Assembly: GCA_947259585.1 (NCBI GenBank) | Contig: CAMYMV010000018.1 | Span: forward strand, 1-64,000 | From: an uncultured Gemmatimonadales bacterium | Lineage (GTDB): Bacteria > Gemmatimonadota > Gemmatimonadetes > Palauibacterales > Palauibacteraceae | Length of the DNA stretch: 64,000 nucleotides | Reading direction: 5' to 3' | Part shown: positions 16,533 through 24,995 of the stretch, in pieces | How the letters are laid out: every line of letters starts with the position of its first letter | Numbering within the stretch: the first letter of the stretch is position 1 | Notes under the pieces: model-generated | The model's input: the letters and a program-made list of their open reading frames with translations, nothing else | Told to the model about the DNA's origin: nothing | The model's database searches: none | Translations under genes and position numbers: made by a program

Positions 16533-17873
16533 ATGACGAACGGCGAAAGCGCGGGCGGACATCCGCCGGACCTGATGAACAAGCTCACGTCGCTGAGCAA
16601 GCGGCGCGGATTCATCTTTCAGTCCTCCGAGATCTACGGGGGCGTGGGATCCGTGTACGACTACGGTCCGCTAGGGGTCGAGCTCAAGAACAACATCCGC
16701 GCCGCCTGGTGGCAAGAGATGGTGCACCGCAGGCCCGACGTAGAGGGTGTGGATGCCGGAATCCTCATGAACCCTCGCGTGTGGGAAGCCAGCGGCCACG
16801 TCGAAGGCTTCACGGATCCGCTCGTCGAGTGCCGCAACTGCCACCGCCGCTTCCGCGCCGAAGACCTCGATGGCGTGCAGTGCCCCTCCTGCGGGATGTC
16901 CGGGACGTTCACGGAGCCGCGCCAATTCAACCTGATGTTCCACACCTTCATGGGGCCGGTCCAGGACGAGGCATCCACCGTCTACCTGAGGCCCGAGACC
17001 GCCCAGGGGATATACGTCAACTTCCGCAACATCCAGGAGACGGCGCGGCAGAAGGTCCCCTTCGGGATCGCCCAGATCGGGAAGGCGTTCAGGAACGAGA
17101 TCACTCCAGGCAACTTCATCTTCCGGATGCGCGAGTTCGAGCAGATGGAGATGCAGTACTTCGTCGAGCCGAGCGCCGACGCGGAGTGGTTCGAGACGTG
17201 GAAGCAGCGCCGCATGGAGTGGGTTCGCGGCCTGGGCGTGACCCCGGAGCGGCTTCGCTTTCACGAGCACGGGCCCGACGAGCTGGCCCATTACGCGAAG
17301 ACCGCGTTCGACATCCAGTACCTCTTCCCCTTCGGGTGGCAGGAGATCGAGGGGATCCACAACCGGACCGATTTCGACCTGTCGCGCCACCAGGAGTACT
17401 CGGGCAAGAAACTGGAGTACTTCGACCCCGCGAGCGGCGACCGCTTCATTCCGTTCGTCATCGAGACATCCGCGGGGCTCGATCGCACGCTGCTCGTCGT
17501 GCTCGCCGATGCGTATACGGAAGAGGAGATCGAAGGCGAGCAGCGCGTACTCCTCCGGCTTCACCCCCGCCTGGCTCCGATCAAGGCGGCCGTCTTCCCG
17601 CTCGTGAAGAAAGACGGAATGCCGGATGTGGCAAAACGGGTGGCCGATGAGCTCCGCGAGGAGGTCACCGTCTTCTACGACGAAGCCGGGTCCATCGGCA
17701 GACGCTATCGTCGGCAGGACGAGGCCGGCACGCCGTACTGCATCACGATCGACGGCCAGACGCTCGAGGACGAGACGGTCACCGTTCGCGACCGGGATTC
17801 GCTCCAGCAGGAGCGGGTCGCCATCGACCGCCTGCCGGGCCACCTGCAGGCCTTGCTCGAAGCCGCCGCTTGA
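16533..17873 (+). CDS. glyQS: Glycyl-tRNA synthetase (alpha2 type)
   Basis: 446 aa from ATG 16533; a second in-frame ATG at 16575 would also give a normal N-terminus (MNKLTSLSKRRGFIF). Class II hallmarks include SSEIYGGVGSVYDYGPLG near the start, AQGIYVNFRNI with the motif-2 arginine loop FRNEITPGNFIFRMREFEQ, and motif 3 in GLDRTLL. A Cys4 zinc module (CRNCHRR, CPSCG) sits around 95-125. The anticodon-binding domain is at the C-terminus. It charges tRNA-Gly. Its stop TGA overlaps the TTG start of the next gene, implying coupled translation with an M3-like protein. Confidence 0.95.
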   Translation: MTNGESAGGHPPDLMNKLTSLSKRRGFIFQSSEIYGGVGSVYDYGPLGVELKNNIRAAWWQEMVHRRPDVEGVDAGILMNPRVWEASGHVEGFTDPLVECRNCHRRFRAEDLDGVQCPSCGMSGTFTEPRQFNLMFHTFMGPVQDEASTVYLRPETAQGIYVNFRNIQETARQKVPFGIAQIGKAFRNEITPGNFIFRMREFEQMEMQYFVEPSADAEWFETWKQRRMEWVRGLGVTPERLRFHEHGPDELAHYAKTAFDIQYLFPFGWQEIEGIHNRTDFDLSRHQEYSGKKLEYFDPASGDRFIPFVIETSAGLDRTLLVVLADAYTEEEIEGEQRVLLRLHPRLAPIKAAVFPLVKKDGMPDVAKRVADELREEVTVFYDEAGSIGRRYRRQDEAGTPYCITIDGQTLEDETVTVRDRDSLQQERVAIDRLPGHLQALLEAAA

Positions 17874-19357
17874 GCCTCACCCTGGACGAGCTTCGCCTGA
17901 GGGCGGAGCGATTCCTCGCGCGCGCCCGCGAGGAACGGTACCTCTCCGAGGCCGGCCTGAAGACCAGGCCGCAGCTCGAAGAGCTTTACGACTCGGACCC
18001 GCTGCTGGACATCTCGGTCTCGATGCCGGTCGTCGAGAGAGCTCTGGCCGAGTCCTCGGGCGGAGAGGAGCGGCGGCTCCGGTTACTGCTCGAGTGGTTG
18101 GGCACCCGGCACCTGCAGCGGGTTCGCGCGCCGCTGGACGACGAGCTCTACGCCTGGGAGAGCACGACGACGTTCGACGTCGACGGCCACGAGCGACCGC
18201 TCACCGGCGTCCTCGATCTGTTGCGAAATTCCGAGCGCGGTCTCGCGCTGGCATTAGAGGAGCGCAGGAACCGGGAGCTCGAAGAGGTCGCCACCGTTCT
18301 CATGGACCGGAACTTCAGAGTACGGCAGGCAGCCGAGGGGTTGGGATACGGTGGGTACGTCGACGCGAGCTCCCGGCTGGCCGGTTTCAGCCTCAGGGTC
18401 GCTGGACGGCAGGCCCGCCAGGTCCTGGATCAGACCGAGGCGGTCTTTCGCGAACAGCTCGTCTACCATTTGCGGACCTGGCTCGACCTCTCCCCGGACG
18501 AAGCGGAGAGATCCGACACGCGAAGGCTGCGCCGCATGGCGTGGCTGGACGACGCGTTCAGGCCGCGAGAGGTCCTGGAATCGACCGCCCGTGACCTCGC
18601 TGCTCTCTCCATTCCCCTGGAGGCGAAGGGTCGGCTCAGGCTGGATCGCGAAGCTCGTCCGCTGAAGCGCGGCCGTGCCTTCTTCGCGGCGCTGCGCGTA
18701 CCCGACGATGTCGTGATCTGCATCGCTCCGGTGGGTGGACGGGCTGGTTGCCAGGGGGTGCTCAGGGCGGTCGGGGGAGGCCTCCACGCTGCCTACACGG
18801 ACCCTGATTTGCCCTTCGAATACCGATCTCTCGGGGACACTTCCGTCGCGCGGGGATTCGGCCGGACATTCGCGCGCCTGACGAGCAGCGGAGCGTGGGT
18901 GGAGCGTACCACCGGGCTGTCGGGCGAGGCCCTCGCGGACTATCTGCGCCTCGCGGCCTTCGTGGATCTGCAGGCGCTTCGTCGCGACGCGGCGACCCTG
19001 GTCTACGAGCTCGAGCTGGCCGAGGCCGAGCGTCCAAGCGAGCTTCGGCTTCGCTATGCACAGCTGATGCGCCACGCCACCGGCGTCCGCTATGATCCGC
19101 GCTCCTTTCTGGAGCATGCCGAGGGAGATTTCACGAGTGCCCGCAGGCTCCGAGCCTGGATGCTCAGCGCCATCCTCTCGAACGAGCTGCGGGAGCGATA
19201 CGATGCGGACTGGCCGACCAACCCGCGCGCAGGATCGTCCCTGCGGGAGCTCTGTGCGTTGGGCCGCATGGAAGATGCGTCCGACCTCGCGAAGCGGTTC
19301 GGGGAGCGCTTGGAGCCCGAGACACTCCTCGCCCACCTGGGCGAAGAGTACGGCTGA
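17870..19357 (+). CDS. M3-peptidase-like protein lacking the HExxH motif
   Basis: 495 aa from a TTG overlapping the glyQS stop (TTGA). It is largely helical with no signal peptide. The C-terminal part, with YDPRSFLEHAEGDF, ARRLRAWMLSAILSNELRE and DLAKRFGE, matches the distal helices of M3/M32-type peptidases. The place where HEFGHALH would sit reads SVARGFGRTFARL. All zinc ligands are therefore missing and peptidase activity is unlikely. It may be a structural or regulatory pseudo-enzyme; coupling to glyQS hints at a housekeeping role. Assignment is by pattern only. Confidence 0.5.
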   Translation: MSLTLDELRLRAERFLARAREERYLSEAGLKTRPQLEELYDSDPLLDISVSMPVVERALAESSGGEERRLRLLLEWLGTRHLQRVRAPLDDELYAWESTTTFDVDGHERPLTGVLDLLRNSERGLALALEERRNRELEEVATVLMDRNFRVRQAAEGLGYGGYVDASSRLAGFSLRVAGRQARQVLDQTEAVFREQLVYHLRTWLDLSPDEAERSDTRRLRRMAWLDDAFRPREVLESTARDLAALSIPLEAKGRLRLDREARPLKRGRAFFAALRVPDDVVICIAPVGGRAGCQGVLRAVGGGLHAAYTDPDLPFEYRSLGDTSVARGFGRTFARLTSSGAWVERTTGLSGEALADYLRLAAFVDLQALRRDAATLVYELELAEAERPSELRLRYAQLMRHATGVRYDPRSFLEHAEGDFTSARRLRAWMLSAILSNELRERYDADWPTNPRAGSSLRELCALGRMEDASDLAKRFGERLEPETLLAHLGEEYG

Positions 19358-19363
19358 GGTCGC

Positions 19364-20368
19364 GTGGAGATGAACCCTCCGCAGCGTATGTCCGCCGCCC
19401 GGACCGCGGCCGGCTTGGCCCTCCTCGTCGGTGGATACGCCGCCTGGGTTCGCCGGCGGAACCGCCGCCTTCGCCGTCCACCGATCCGAGGCCCGGACGG
19501 CCTCGCCTACCCCTCACGCCGGCTCGTCTACTCCGACGGGGTCGAGGTGACGTACCTGGACGCCGGGAGCGGGAGTCCGATCGTGATGATCCCGGGTGCG
19601 GACGGAATGAAGGAGACCTTCCGATACCAGGTACCCGCTCTCGCCGACCTGCATCGCGTCATCGCCGCCGACATGCGCGCTCGGCACGCGCCCGACGCCT
19701 CGTTCGATCGCCTGGCGGACGATGTCGCCGAGCTCATGGACGAATGCGGCCTCGAGAGCGCCCTCGTCGTGGGTCAGAGCCTCGGGGGTGCCGTCGCCCT
19801 CCGCTTCGCGACGCGCTACCCGGAGCGGGCCGCGGGGCTCGTCATCGCGAACTCGCTCACCCGCATCACGCTGGAACACCTGGGGCTGAATCGAACCGGG
19901 CTCATCCCGCTGGCGCGCTTTACGACCCGGTACCTGCCGACGGCCGCCTCGCGCGGCTTGGCTCGCCTCTGGAGCCGGGCCGAGGTCTGGGTGTTCGACG
20001 ACTCTCCCGGATGGGCCAATATCGTGGACTACGTGCTCTGGACCGGCCCGCGCACCGTGCCGGCCGCGGTTTCGAAGGGGAGGGTGGACCTGTTTCGCGA
20101 GGTGGATCTCCGGGCGGAGCTTAGTCACGTACGTGCCCCCACGCTGGTCGTTCGAGGGGATCGGGACTTCTACATGCCTCCGCACTGGTGGGACGACATC
20201 CTGGAGCTCGTCCCGAGCTCGCGGAGTACGGAGGTCCCCGAGGCCGGGCACTGCTCCCACATCTCGATGCCCGGCACCTTCAACCAGACAATCCTCGAGT
20301 GGATCCGTGAGATCGACGCGACCGGCGCGGCCGGTTCCCCCGGGCAGCCGAGCGGGGAGTCCCCGTGA
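19364..20368 (+). CDS. Alpha/beta hydrolase
   Basis: 334 aa with an N-terminal membrane-anchor-like segment (AARTAAGLALLVGGYAAW) and then a standard alpha/beta-hydrolase fold. Visible are the oxyanion strand IVMIPGADGMKETF, the nucleophile elbow VVGQSLGGAVALRFA (Ser), Asp in VVRGDRDFYMP and the terminal His in EAGHCSH. The GTG start has GAGG 4 nt upstream. Esterase or lipase-like activity is probable; the substrate is unknown. The stop overlaps the GTG of the NSS transporter. Confidence 0.85.
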   Translation: MEMNPPQRMSAARTAAGLALLVGGYAAWVRRRNRRLRRPPIRGPDGLAYPSRRLVYSDGVEVTYLDAGSGSPIVMIPGADGMKETFRYQVPALADLHRVIAADMRARHAPDASFDRLADDVAELMDECGLESALVVGQSLGGAVALRFATRYPERAAGLVIANSLTRITLEHLGLNRTGLIPLARFTTRYLPTAASRGLARLWSRAEVWVFDDSPGWANIVDYVLWTGPRTVPAAVSKGRVDLFREVDLRAELSHVRAPTLVVRGDRDFYMPPHWWDDILELVPSSRSTEVPEAGHCSHISMPGTFNQTILEWIREIDATGAAGSPGQPSGESP

Positions 20369-21840
20369 CGGATCGCGGAGCCGTGTTCTCCTCTCGCTGG
20401 GGGACGATGCTCGCCATGCTCGGGATGGCGGTCGGAACCGGGAACATCTGGCGATTCCCGCGTGTCGCGGCTTCGAACGGAGGAGGCGCCTTCCTCGTCG
20501 CCTGGGTCGTCTTTCTCCTCCTCTGGTCGGTCCCGCTCATCCTCGTCGAGTTCGCGATGGGAAAGAACACGCGCCGTGGGCCGATCGGGGCGTTCGTGAA
20601 GGTCGCCGGCCCACGCTTCGCCTGGATGGGCGCCTGGGTGGCGTTCACCGCCACGGCGATCATGTGCTACTACTCGGTGGTGATGGGGTGGACCGTCCGC
20701 TACCTGTGGGGGTCGCTGACCCGCGCCGTGCCGATGGATTCGCCCGAGGCGGCGGACGCGTTCTGGTCCGTCTACGTGGGTTCCGGCGCCGCGGTGGCGA
20801 CGCACGCGGTCGCCATCACGCTGGGCGCCCTGGTCGTGGCCCGGGGGGTGATGGGGATCGAACGGGCGGCGCGGGTTCTGATCCCGAGCCTCCTCATCCT
20901 GGTCGTCGTCCTCGTCATCCGGGCGGTGACTCTCCCGGGAGCCTCCGCCGGTCTCGAGTTCCTCTTCAGTCCCGACTGGAGCGACCTGCTCACGGCTCGC
21001 CTGTGGCTGGAGGCTCTCACGCAGAACGCCTGGGACACGGGGGCGGGCTGGGGGCTGATCGTCGCGTATGCGGTCTACCTGAGGAGGCGCGAGGACACGA
21101 CCCTGAACGCCTTTCTTCTTGGCTTCGGCAACAACTCCGTCTCGCTCCTCGCCGGCATCATGGTGCTCTGCACCGTGTTCGCGATCATGCCGGATTCAGC
21201 GGGGCAGATCGTTGGAGCCGGCAACGAGGGTCTGACCTTCGTCTGGGTACCGCAGCTGTTCGGACAGATGCCGGCCGGACGCTTCTTCATGGTGCTCTTC
21301 TTCCTGGCCCTGGTCTTCGCGGCCTGGAGCAGTCTGATTGCCATGATCGAGCTGGCATCGCGTGTGCTGCGGGACGCGGGCGTAGAGCGCACTCGAGCGA
21401 TCATCGCGGTCGGTGCGCTCGGCTTCCTCGTCGGGCTCCCCTCCGCTCTCTCCATCGACATATTCAGGAATCAGGACTGGGTGTGGGGCGTCGGGCTCAT
21501 GCTCTCCGGCTTCTTCTTCGCCTTCTCCGTCCTTCGCTTCGGCGTGGACCGTTTCCGCTCGGTGATGGTTAATACGGAGGGCTGCGACCTCGTGATCGGC
21601 CGCTGGTGGAACGTCGCGATTCGTCTCGTGGCGGTTCAGGCCGTCGTGCTCATGGGGTGGTGGCTGTGGCAGGCAGTCGACCCGTCCGACCTCGCGGCTA
21701 CGTTCACGCCCTTTTCCACCTTCAACGTGGGTAGCGTGCTGGTCCAGTGGATCGTGGCGATCACCGCCTTCCTGCTCCTGAACCGATGGCTAGTGAAGAT
21801 CTCCGGCGCGGCTTCCGCGCCGGAGCAGGACGGCCCATGA
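20365..21840 (+). CDS. Sodium-dependent transporter, NSS/SNF family
   Basis: 491 aa with about 12 transmembrane helices. TM1 carries the family signature GNIWRFPRVAASNGGGAF, where main-chain and Asn contacts bind Na+ and substrate. TM6 and beyond keep AWDTGAGWGLIVAYAVYL and FGNNSVSLLAG. It imports an amino acid or related solute with sodium. The GTG start overlaps the previous stop (GTGA), and the stop overlaps the ATG of the flavin reductase (ATGA). The MetS-like small protein at 13193-13303 could be its partner, but the genes are not adjacent. Confidence 0.9.
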   Translation: MTDRGAVFSSRWGTMLAMLGMAVGTGNIWRFPRVAASNGGGAFLVAWVVFLLLWSVPLILVEFAMGKNTRRGPIGAFVKVAGPRFAWMGAWVAFTATAIMCYYSVVMGWTVRYLWGSLTRAVPMDSPEAADAFWSVYVGSGAAVATHAVAITLGALVVARGVMGIERAARVLIPSLLILVVVLVIRAVTLPGASAGLEFLFSPDWSDLLTARLWLEALTQNAWDTGAGWGLIVAYAVYLRRREDTTLNAFLLGFGNNSVSLLAGIMVLCTVFAIMPDSAGQIVGAGNEGLTFVWVPQLFGQMPAGRFFMVLFFLALVFAAWSSLIAMIELASRVLRDAGVERTRAIIAVGALGFLVGLPSALSIDIFRNQDWVWGVGLMLSGFFFAFSVLRFGVDRFRSVMVNTEGCDLVIGRWWNVAIRLVAVQAVVLMGWWLWQAVDPSDLAATFTPFSTFNVGSVLVQWIVAITAFLLLNRWLVKISGAASAPEQDGP

Positions 21841-22382
21841 CCGTATCCACCGAGCGCTTCCGAGACGTCCTGGGATGTCTGGCCGGCGGCGTGTGCGTGA
21901 TAGCGACGCGTGATCCGCAAGGCCTACCGCGAGGCCTCACCGCCACCGCGGTGTGCTCGGTGTCGCTGGATCCGCCGCTCGTGCTGGTCTGTCTGGACTC
22001 CGGCTCGCACACGCACGCCGCGATCACGACCTCGGGCTTCTTTGCCGTGACCTTCCTCGGCGCCGACGACTCGTCGGTCGCGGATCGATTCGCGGGCGAC
22101 GACGAAAACAAGTTCCAGGGTGTTCCGACACGCGAGATGATTACCGGGGCGCCGGTGCTGGAGGCCGGCCTGGGTTACTGCGACTGTGCGGTGGTGAAAG
22201 AGGTGGCGGCGGGGGACCACACGGTGTTCATCGGGCGGGTCGAGGCTGCCGACCTCTCGGAACGGGTGGGGGGATCTCTTGCGCCGCTCCTTCATTACCG
22301 TGGGGCATACCTGGTGCCGGCCGGCGCCGAACGGAAGTCGGCGCGGGGACCCGGCCCGAATCCGGACCCGCCGCGGGACTGA
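21837..22382 (+). CDS. Flavin reductase-like FMN-binding protein
   Basis: 181 aa of the flavin-reductase domain: FRDVLGCLAGGVCVIATRD, LTATAVCSVSLDPPLVLVCLD, SGFFAVTFL and HTVFIGRVEAADL, ending with LLHYRGAYL. Family members reduce FMN with NAD(P)H, often feeding a monooxygenase. No monooxygenase is adjacent here. The ATG overlaps the transporter stop. The C-terminal 20 residues are Arg/Pro/Gly-rich and probably disordered. Confidence 0.85.
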   Translation: MTVSTERFRDVLGCLAGGVCVIATRDPQGLPRGLTATAVCSVSLDPPLVLVCLDSGSHTHAAITTSGFFAVTFLGADDSSVADRFAGDDENKFQGVPTREMITGAPVLEAGLGYCDCAVVKEVAAGDHTVFIGRVEAADLSERVGGSLAPLLHYRGAYLVPAGAERKSARGPGPNPDPPRD

Positions 22383-22403
22383 GTCGAGGTCGAGGAGGAG
22401 GAC

Positions 22404-23123
22404 GTGTCCGCCCCGGCAGAGATGGCGCTGGACGATTTCGAGGCACTGGCAGCCCGGCTCTGGCAGCGCATCCCGGAGGCGCTGAAGGAGGGTGTGAACG
22501 CGCTGGTTATCGAGGAGAAGGAGCTCGGCCATCCCACGCTCGGCGGGATCTATACCCTCGGCGAGTGCGTCACGGAGAGCTGGCCTTCGGGATACGGCGA
22601 CGCCGGCGATGTGCGCTCGGAGCTGGTGCTCTACCACGGCTCCTTTCTGGCGCTGTCATACGAAGACGACGCTCTGGAGTGGGAGGAGGAGATCTGGGAG
22701 ACTATCACCCACGAGCTGCTCCACCACCGCGAGGCGGCGGCCGGCGAATCGGCGCTGGACGACATGGATTGGGCGACCGATCAGAACTTCCTCCGCCTGG
22801 CGGAGCGGCCCTTCGACCCGACCTTCTACCGCGCGATACCGGCGGATGCGGATGGAATCGTGAGGTTGGACTCCGAGACCTTCGCCGAGGGCAGCATAGA
22901 GGGCGGATCCTCCACCGCCACCTTCACGTGGAGGGGCCGGAGCTTCGGCGTCCGCGTCCCGGCGGCGGCTGTGACGCTCTTCGTGAGCGTCCGAAACCTG
23001 GCGGGCGGCCGCCTGACGGTCGTCGTGCCTCCGAGAGTGCCGCTTCTTCGGCGGATCCTCGGCAGAGGGGGCGACGGCGTCCAGGTGCTCTCGCGGCGGG
23101 CGCTCCCCGTTCCCCACTCGTAG
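22404..23123 (+). CDS. Zincin-like metallopeptidase, cytosolic
   Basis: 239 aa from GTG 22404 with a GAGGAGGAG ribosome site. The motif ITHELLHHRE (His103, Glu104, His107) is a minimal zincin site, preceded by the acidic helix LEWEEEIWETITHE typical of the small zincin_1-type proteins. The segment 30-80 (IEEKELGHPTLGGIYTLGEC) is a beta-rich lead-in. There is no signal peptide. The C-terminal 90 aa form an extra basic domain. Activity and substrate are unproven for this family. Confidence 0.65.
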   Translation: MSAPAEMALDDFEALAARLWQRIPEALKEGVNALVIEEKELGHPTLGGIYTLGECVTESWPSGYGDAGDVRSELVLYHGSFLALSYEDDALEWEEEIWETITHELLHHREAAAGESALDDMDWATDQNFLRLAERPFDPTFYRAIPADADGIVRLDSETFAEGSIEGGSSTATFTWRGRSFGVRVPAAAVTLFVSVRNLAGGRLTVVVPPRVPLLRRILGRGGDGVQVLSRRALPVPHS

Positions 23124-23133
23124 GCCGGATGTG

Positions 23134-24315
23134 ATGCCGCTTTTCGGAGGGTTCAACATCGGCCGCTGGTTCGGCTTCCCGATCCGGATCGACTACTCCT
23201 GGTTCGTGCTGATCGCCCTGATCGTCTGGGTCTTCAGCACGGTCGAGTTCCCCCGGCAGCTTCCCGGCTACGACGGCGAGGCGTATCTGCTCATGGGGGT
23301 CGCCGCGGCGCTCTTCTTCTTCATGTCGCTCCTCCTGCACGAGCTCGCGCACTCGGTGGTGGCCCGCTCACGCGGCATACACGTACAGGGGATCACGCTC
23401 TTCATCTTCGGCGGCGTGGCGCAGACCACGATGGAAGCCAAGCGGCCGGTCGACGAGTTCCTCCTCACCGTCGTGGGTCCGCTCGCCAGCTTCACGCTGG
23501 CCGGGATCTTCTGGTCTCTCGGAGCCCTGACCGACGAGCTCGGGATCATGGCGCCGGCCGGACAGGTTTCCCGCTATCTGGGCTGGCTCAACTTCGTTCT
23601 CGCGGTCTTCAACCTCGTGCCGGGCTTTCCGCTGGACGGAGGTCGGATCTTCAGGGCGGCGGTCTGGCAGGTCACGGGAGACCTCCGCCGTGCCACGCGC
23701 TGGGCCACGGCCGGAGGCCGCGCCTTCGGTTACGTGCTCATCGCCGGCGGGGCGTTCCTGATCATGCGCGGGCCGCTGCTCAGCGGCCTCTGGCTGGCGT
23801 TCATCGGGTGGTTCCTCGCGAGCGCTGCCGCCTCGAGCTATCGGCAGTTCGTCTTGATGCGCGCGATCTCCGATGTGCCCGTGACTCGCGTCGCACGTCT
23901 GGCGCCGGCCGTGCCCGCCGCCATGTCCGCGCGCGACCTCGCGGATCTATACGTTTCGGGCCTCCCGCCGGCGCTCCCCGTGATACGCGACGGCCGGATG
24001 GTGGGGGTCGTGGCTCTGGACGACGTGGCGGCTGTTCCGCCGGAGCGTCGGGCCGAAACGACGGCTGCCGAGCTCATGAGCGACGTGGCCGACACGCCCG
24101 TCGTGTCGCCCGACGCGACTCTCGACCAGGTGATCGGGCAACTTCAATCGAGTGATTCGGAGCGCGTGATCGTCGCGGAGGCAGGCCACATCCACGGGAT
24201 CCTGACGTTGCAGGAGATCGGTGATTGGGTGGGGCGAGCCAACAAACTGGGTCTCGATCAGCTCCCGCCGTCGCTCGACGGGGGCGGCTCGGAGCCGGAC
24301 GTAGGGGATGGCTGA
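23134..24315 (+). CDS. Site-2 protease family (M50) zinc metalloprotease with CBS domains
   Basis: 393 aa. The active site LLLHELAHSVVA (His69, Glu70, His73) lies in a transmembrane helix, and the second zinc motif NLVPGFPLDGGR follows near 165. Five or six membrane spans are followed by two CBS modules (about 265-380: LPVIRDGRMVGVVALDDV and VIVAEAGHIHGILTLQEI). This layout, like SpoIVFB/Rip3, suggests adenosine-nucleotide control of intramembrane cleavage of a regulator. The 3' end overlaps the nth start by 8 nt. Confidence 0.92.
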   Translation: MPLFGGFNIGRWFGFPIRIDYSWFVLIALIVWVFSTVEFPRQLPGYDGEAYLLMGVAAALFFFMSLLLHELAHSVVARSRGIHVQGITLFIFGGVAQTTMEAKRPVDEFLLTVVGPLASFTLAGIFWSLGALTDELGIMAPAGQVSRYLGWLNFVLAVFNLVPGFPLDGGRIFRAAVWQVTGDLRRATRWATAGGRAFGYVLIAGGAFLIMRGPLLSGLWLAFIGWFLASAAASSYRQFVLMRAISDVPVTRVARLAPAVPAAMSARDLADLYVSGLPPALPVIRDGRMVGVVALDDVAAVPPERRAETTAAELMSDVADTPVVSPDATLDQVIGQLQSSDSERVIVAEAGHIHGILTLQEIGDWVGRANKLGLDQLPPSLDGGGSEPDVGDG

Positions 24316-24973
24316 GGATATGGCTGAGGATGTCGGGAGGAGCGACCCACGCCTGGGGGAGCTGGGGTCGAGGCTCGCCGATCGCTACCCGGACCTGACG
24401 GTGACGCTGGACCACTCGTCCGCGCTCGAGCTGCTGGTGGCGACGATCCTCTCGGCGCAGTGCACGGACGCGCGCGTCAACGAGGTCACGCCCGCCCTGT
24501 TCCAGCGCTTCCCGACGGCCGAGGATTACGCCGGAGCCGACCGGGAGGAGCTCGAGGAGTACGTCCGAAGCACGGGTTTCTTCCGGAACAAGGCCAAGCA
24601 CATCCAGCAGATGTCGGCCCGGCTGGTGGCCGATCATGGCGGTGAGATCCCGGGCACGATGGAGGCGCTGGTCGAGCTGCCCGGTGTGGCTCGGAAGACC
24701 GCCAACGTGATCCTCAGCAACTGGTTCGGCGTGCACGAGGGCGTGGTCGTGGACACGCACGTGAAGCGCGTCGCCGGGCGCCTCGGCCTCACGGAGGAGA
24801 CCGACCCCGCAAAGGTCGAGCGCGACCTGATGGAGCTGCTTCCGACGGATCAGTGGAGGCCCTTTGCGTGGCGCCTCATCCTTCATGGTCGCTCGACCTG
24901 CGCCGCCCGCCGCCCGAATTGCTCGGGCTGTGAGCTCGCGGATCTGTGCCCGAGCTCCCGGGCCTTCGACTGA
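24308..24973 (+). CDS. nth: Endonuclease III, DNA glycosylase/AP lyase
   Basis: 221 aa base-excision-repair enzyme for oxidised pyrimidines. The helix-hairpin-helix VELPGVARKTANVI carries the catalytic Lys, and VVDTHVKRVAGRLGL carries the catalytic Asp. The C-terminal four cysteines (CAARRPNCSGCELADLC) bind a 4Fe-4S cluster in the C-x6-C-x2-C-x5-C spacing. ATG 24308 lies inside the end of the M50 gene; another in-frame ATG is at 24320. Confidence 0.95.
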   Translation: MAEDMAEDVGRSDPRLGELGSRLADRYPDLTVTLDHSSALELLVATILSAQCTDARVNEVTPALFQRFPTAEDYAGADREELEEYVRSTGFFRNKAKHIQQMSARLVADHGGEIPGTMEALVELPGVARKTANVILSNWFGVHEGVVVDTHVKRVAGRLGLTEETDPAKVERDLMELLPTDQWRPFAWRLILHGRSTCAARRPNCSGCELADLCPSSRAFD

Positions 24974-24995
24974 TGCGCCTCGAGGACGCGCAGAG

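Noticed and set aside
24864..24995. Longer start of the kinase-RapZ fusion inside nth
   Set aside because: The extra residues overlap the Fe-S motif coding of nth in another frame and have no protein-like pattern; the GTG at 24996 fits the kinase fold.
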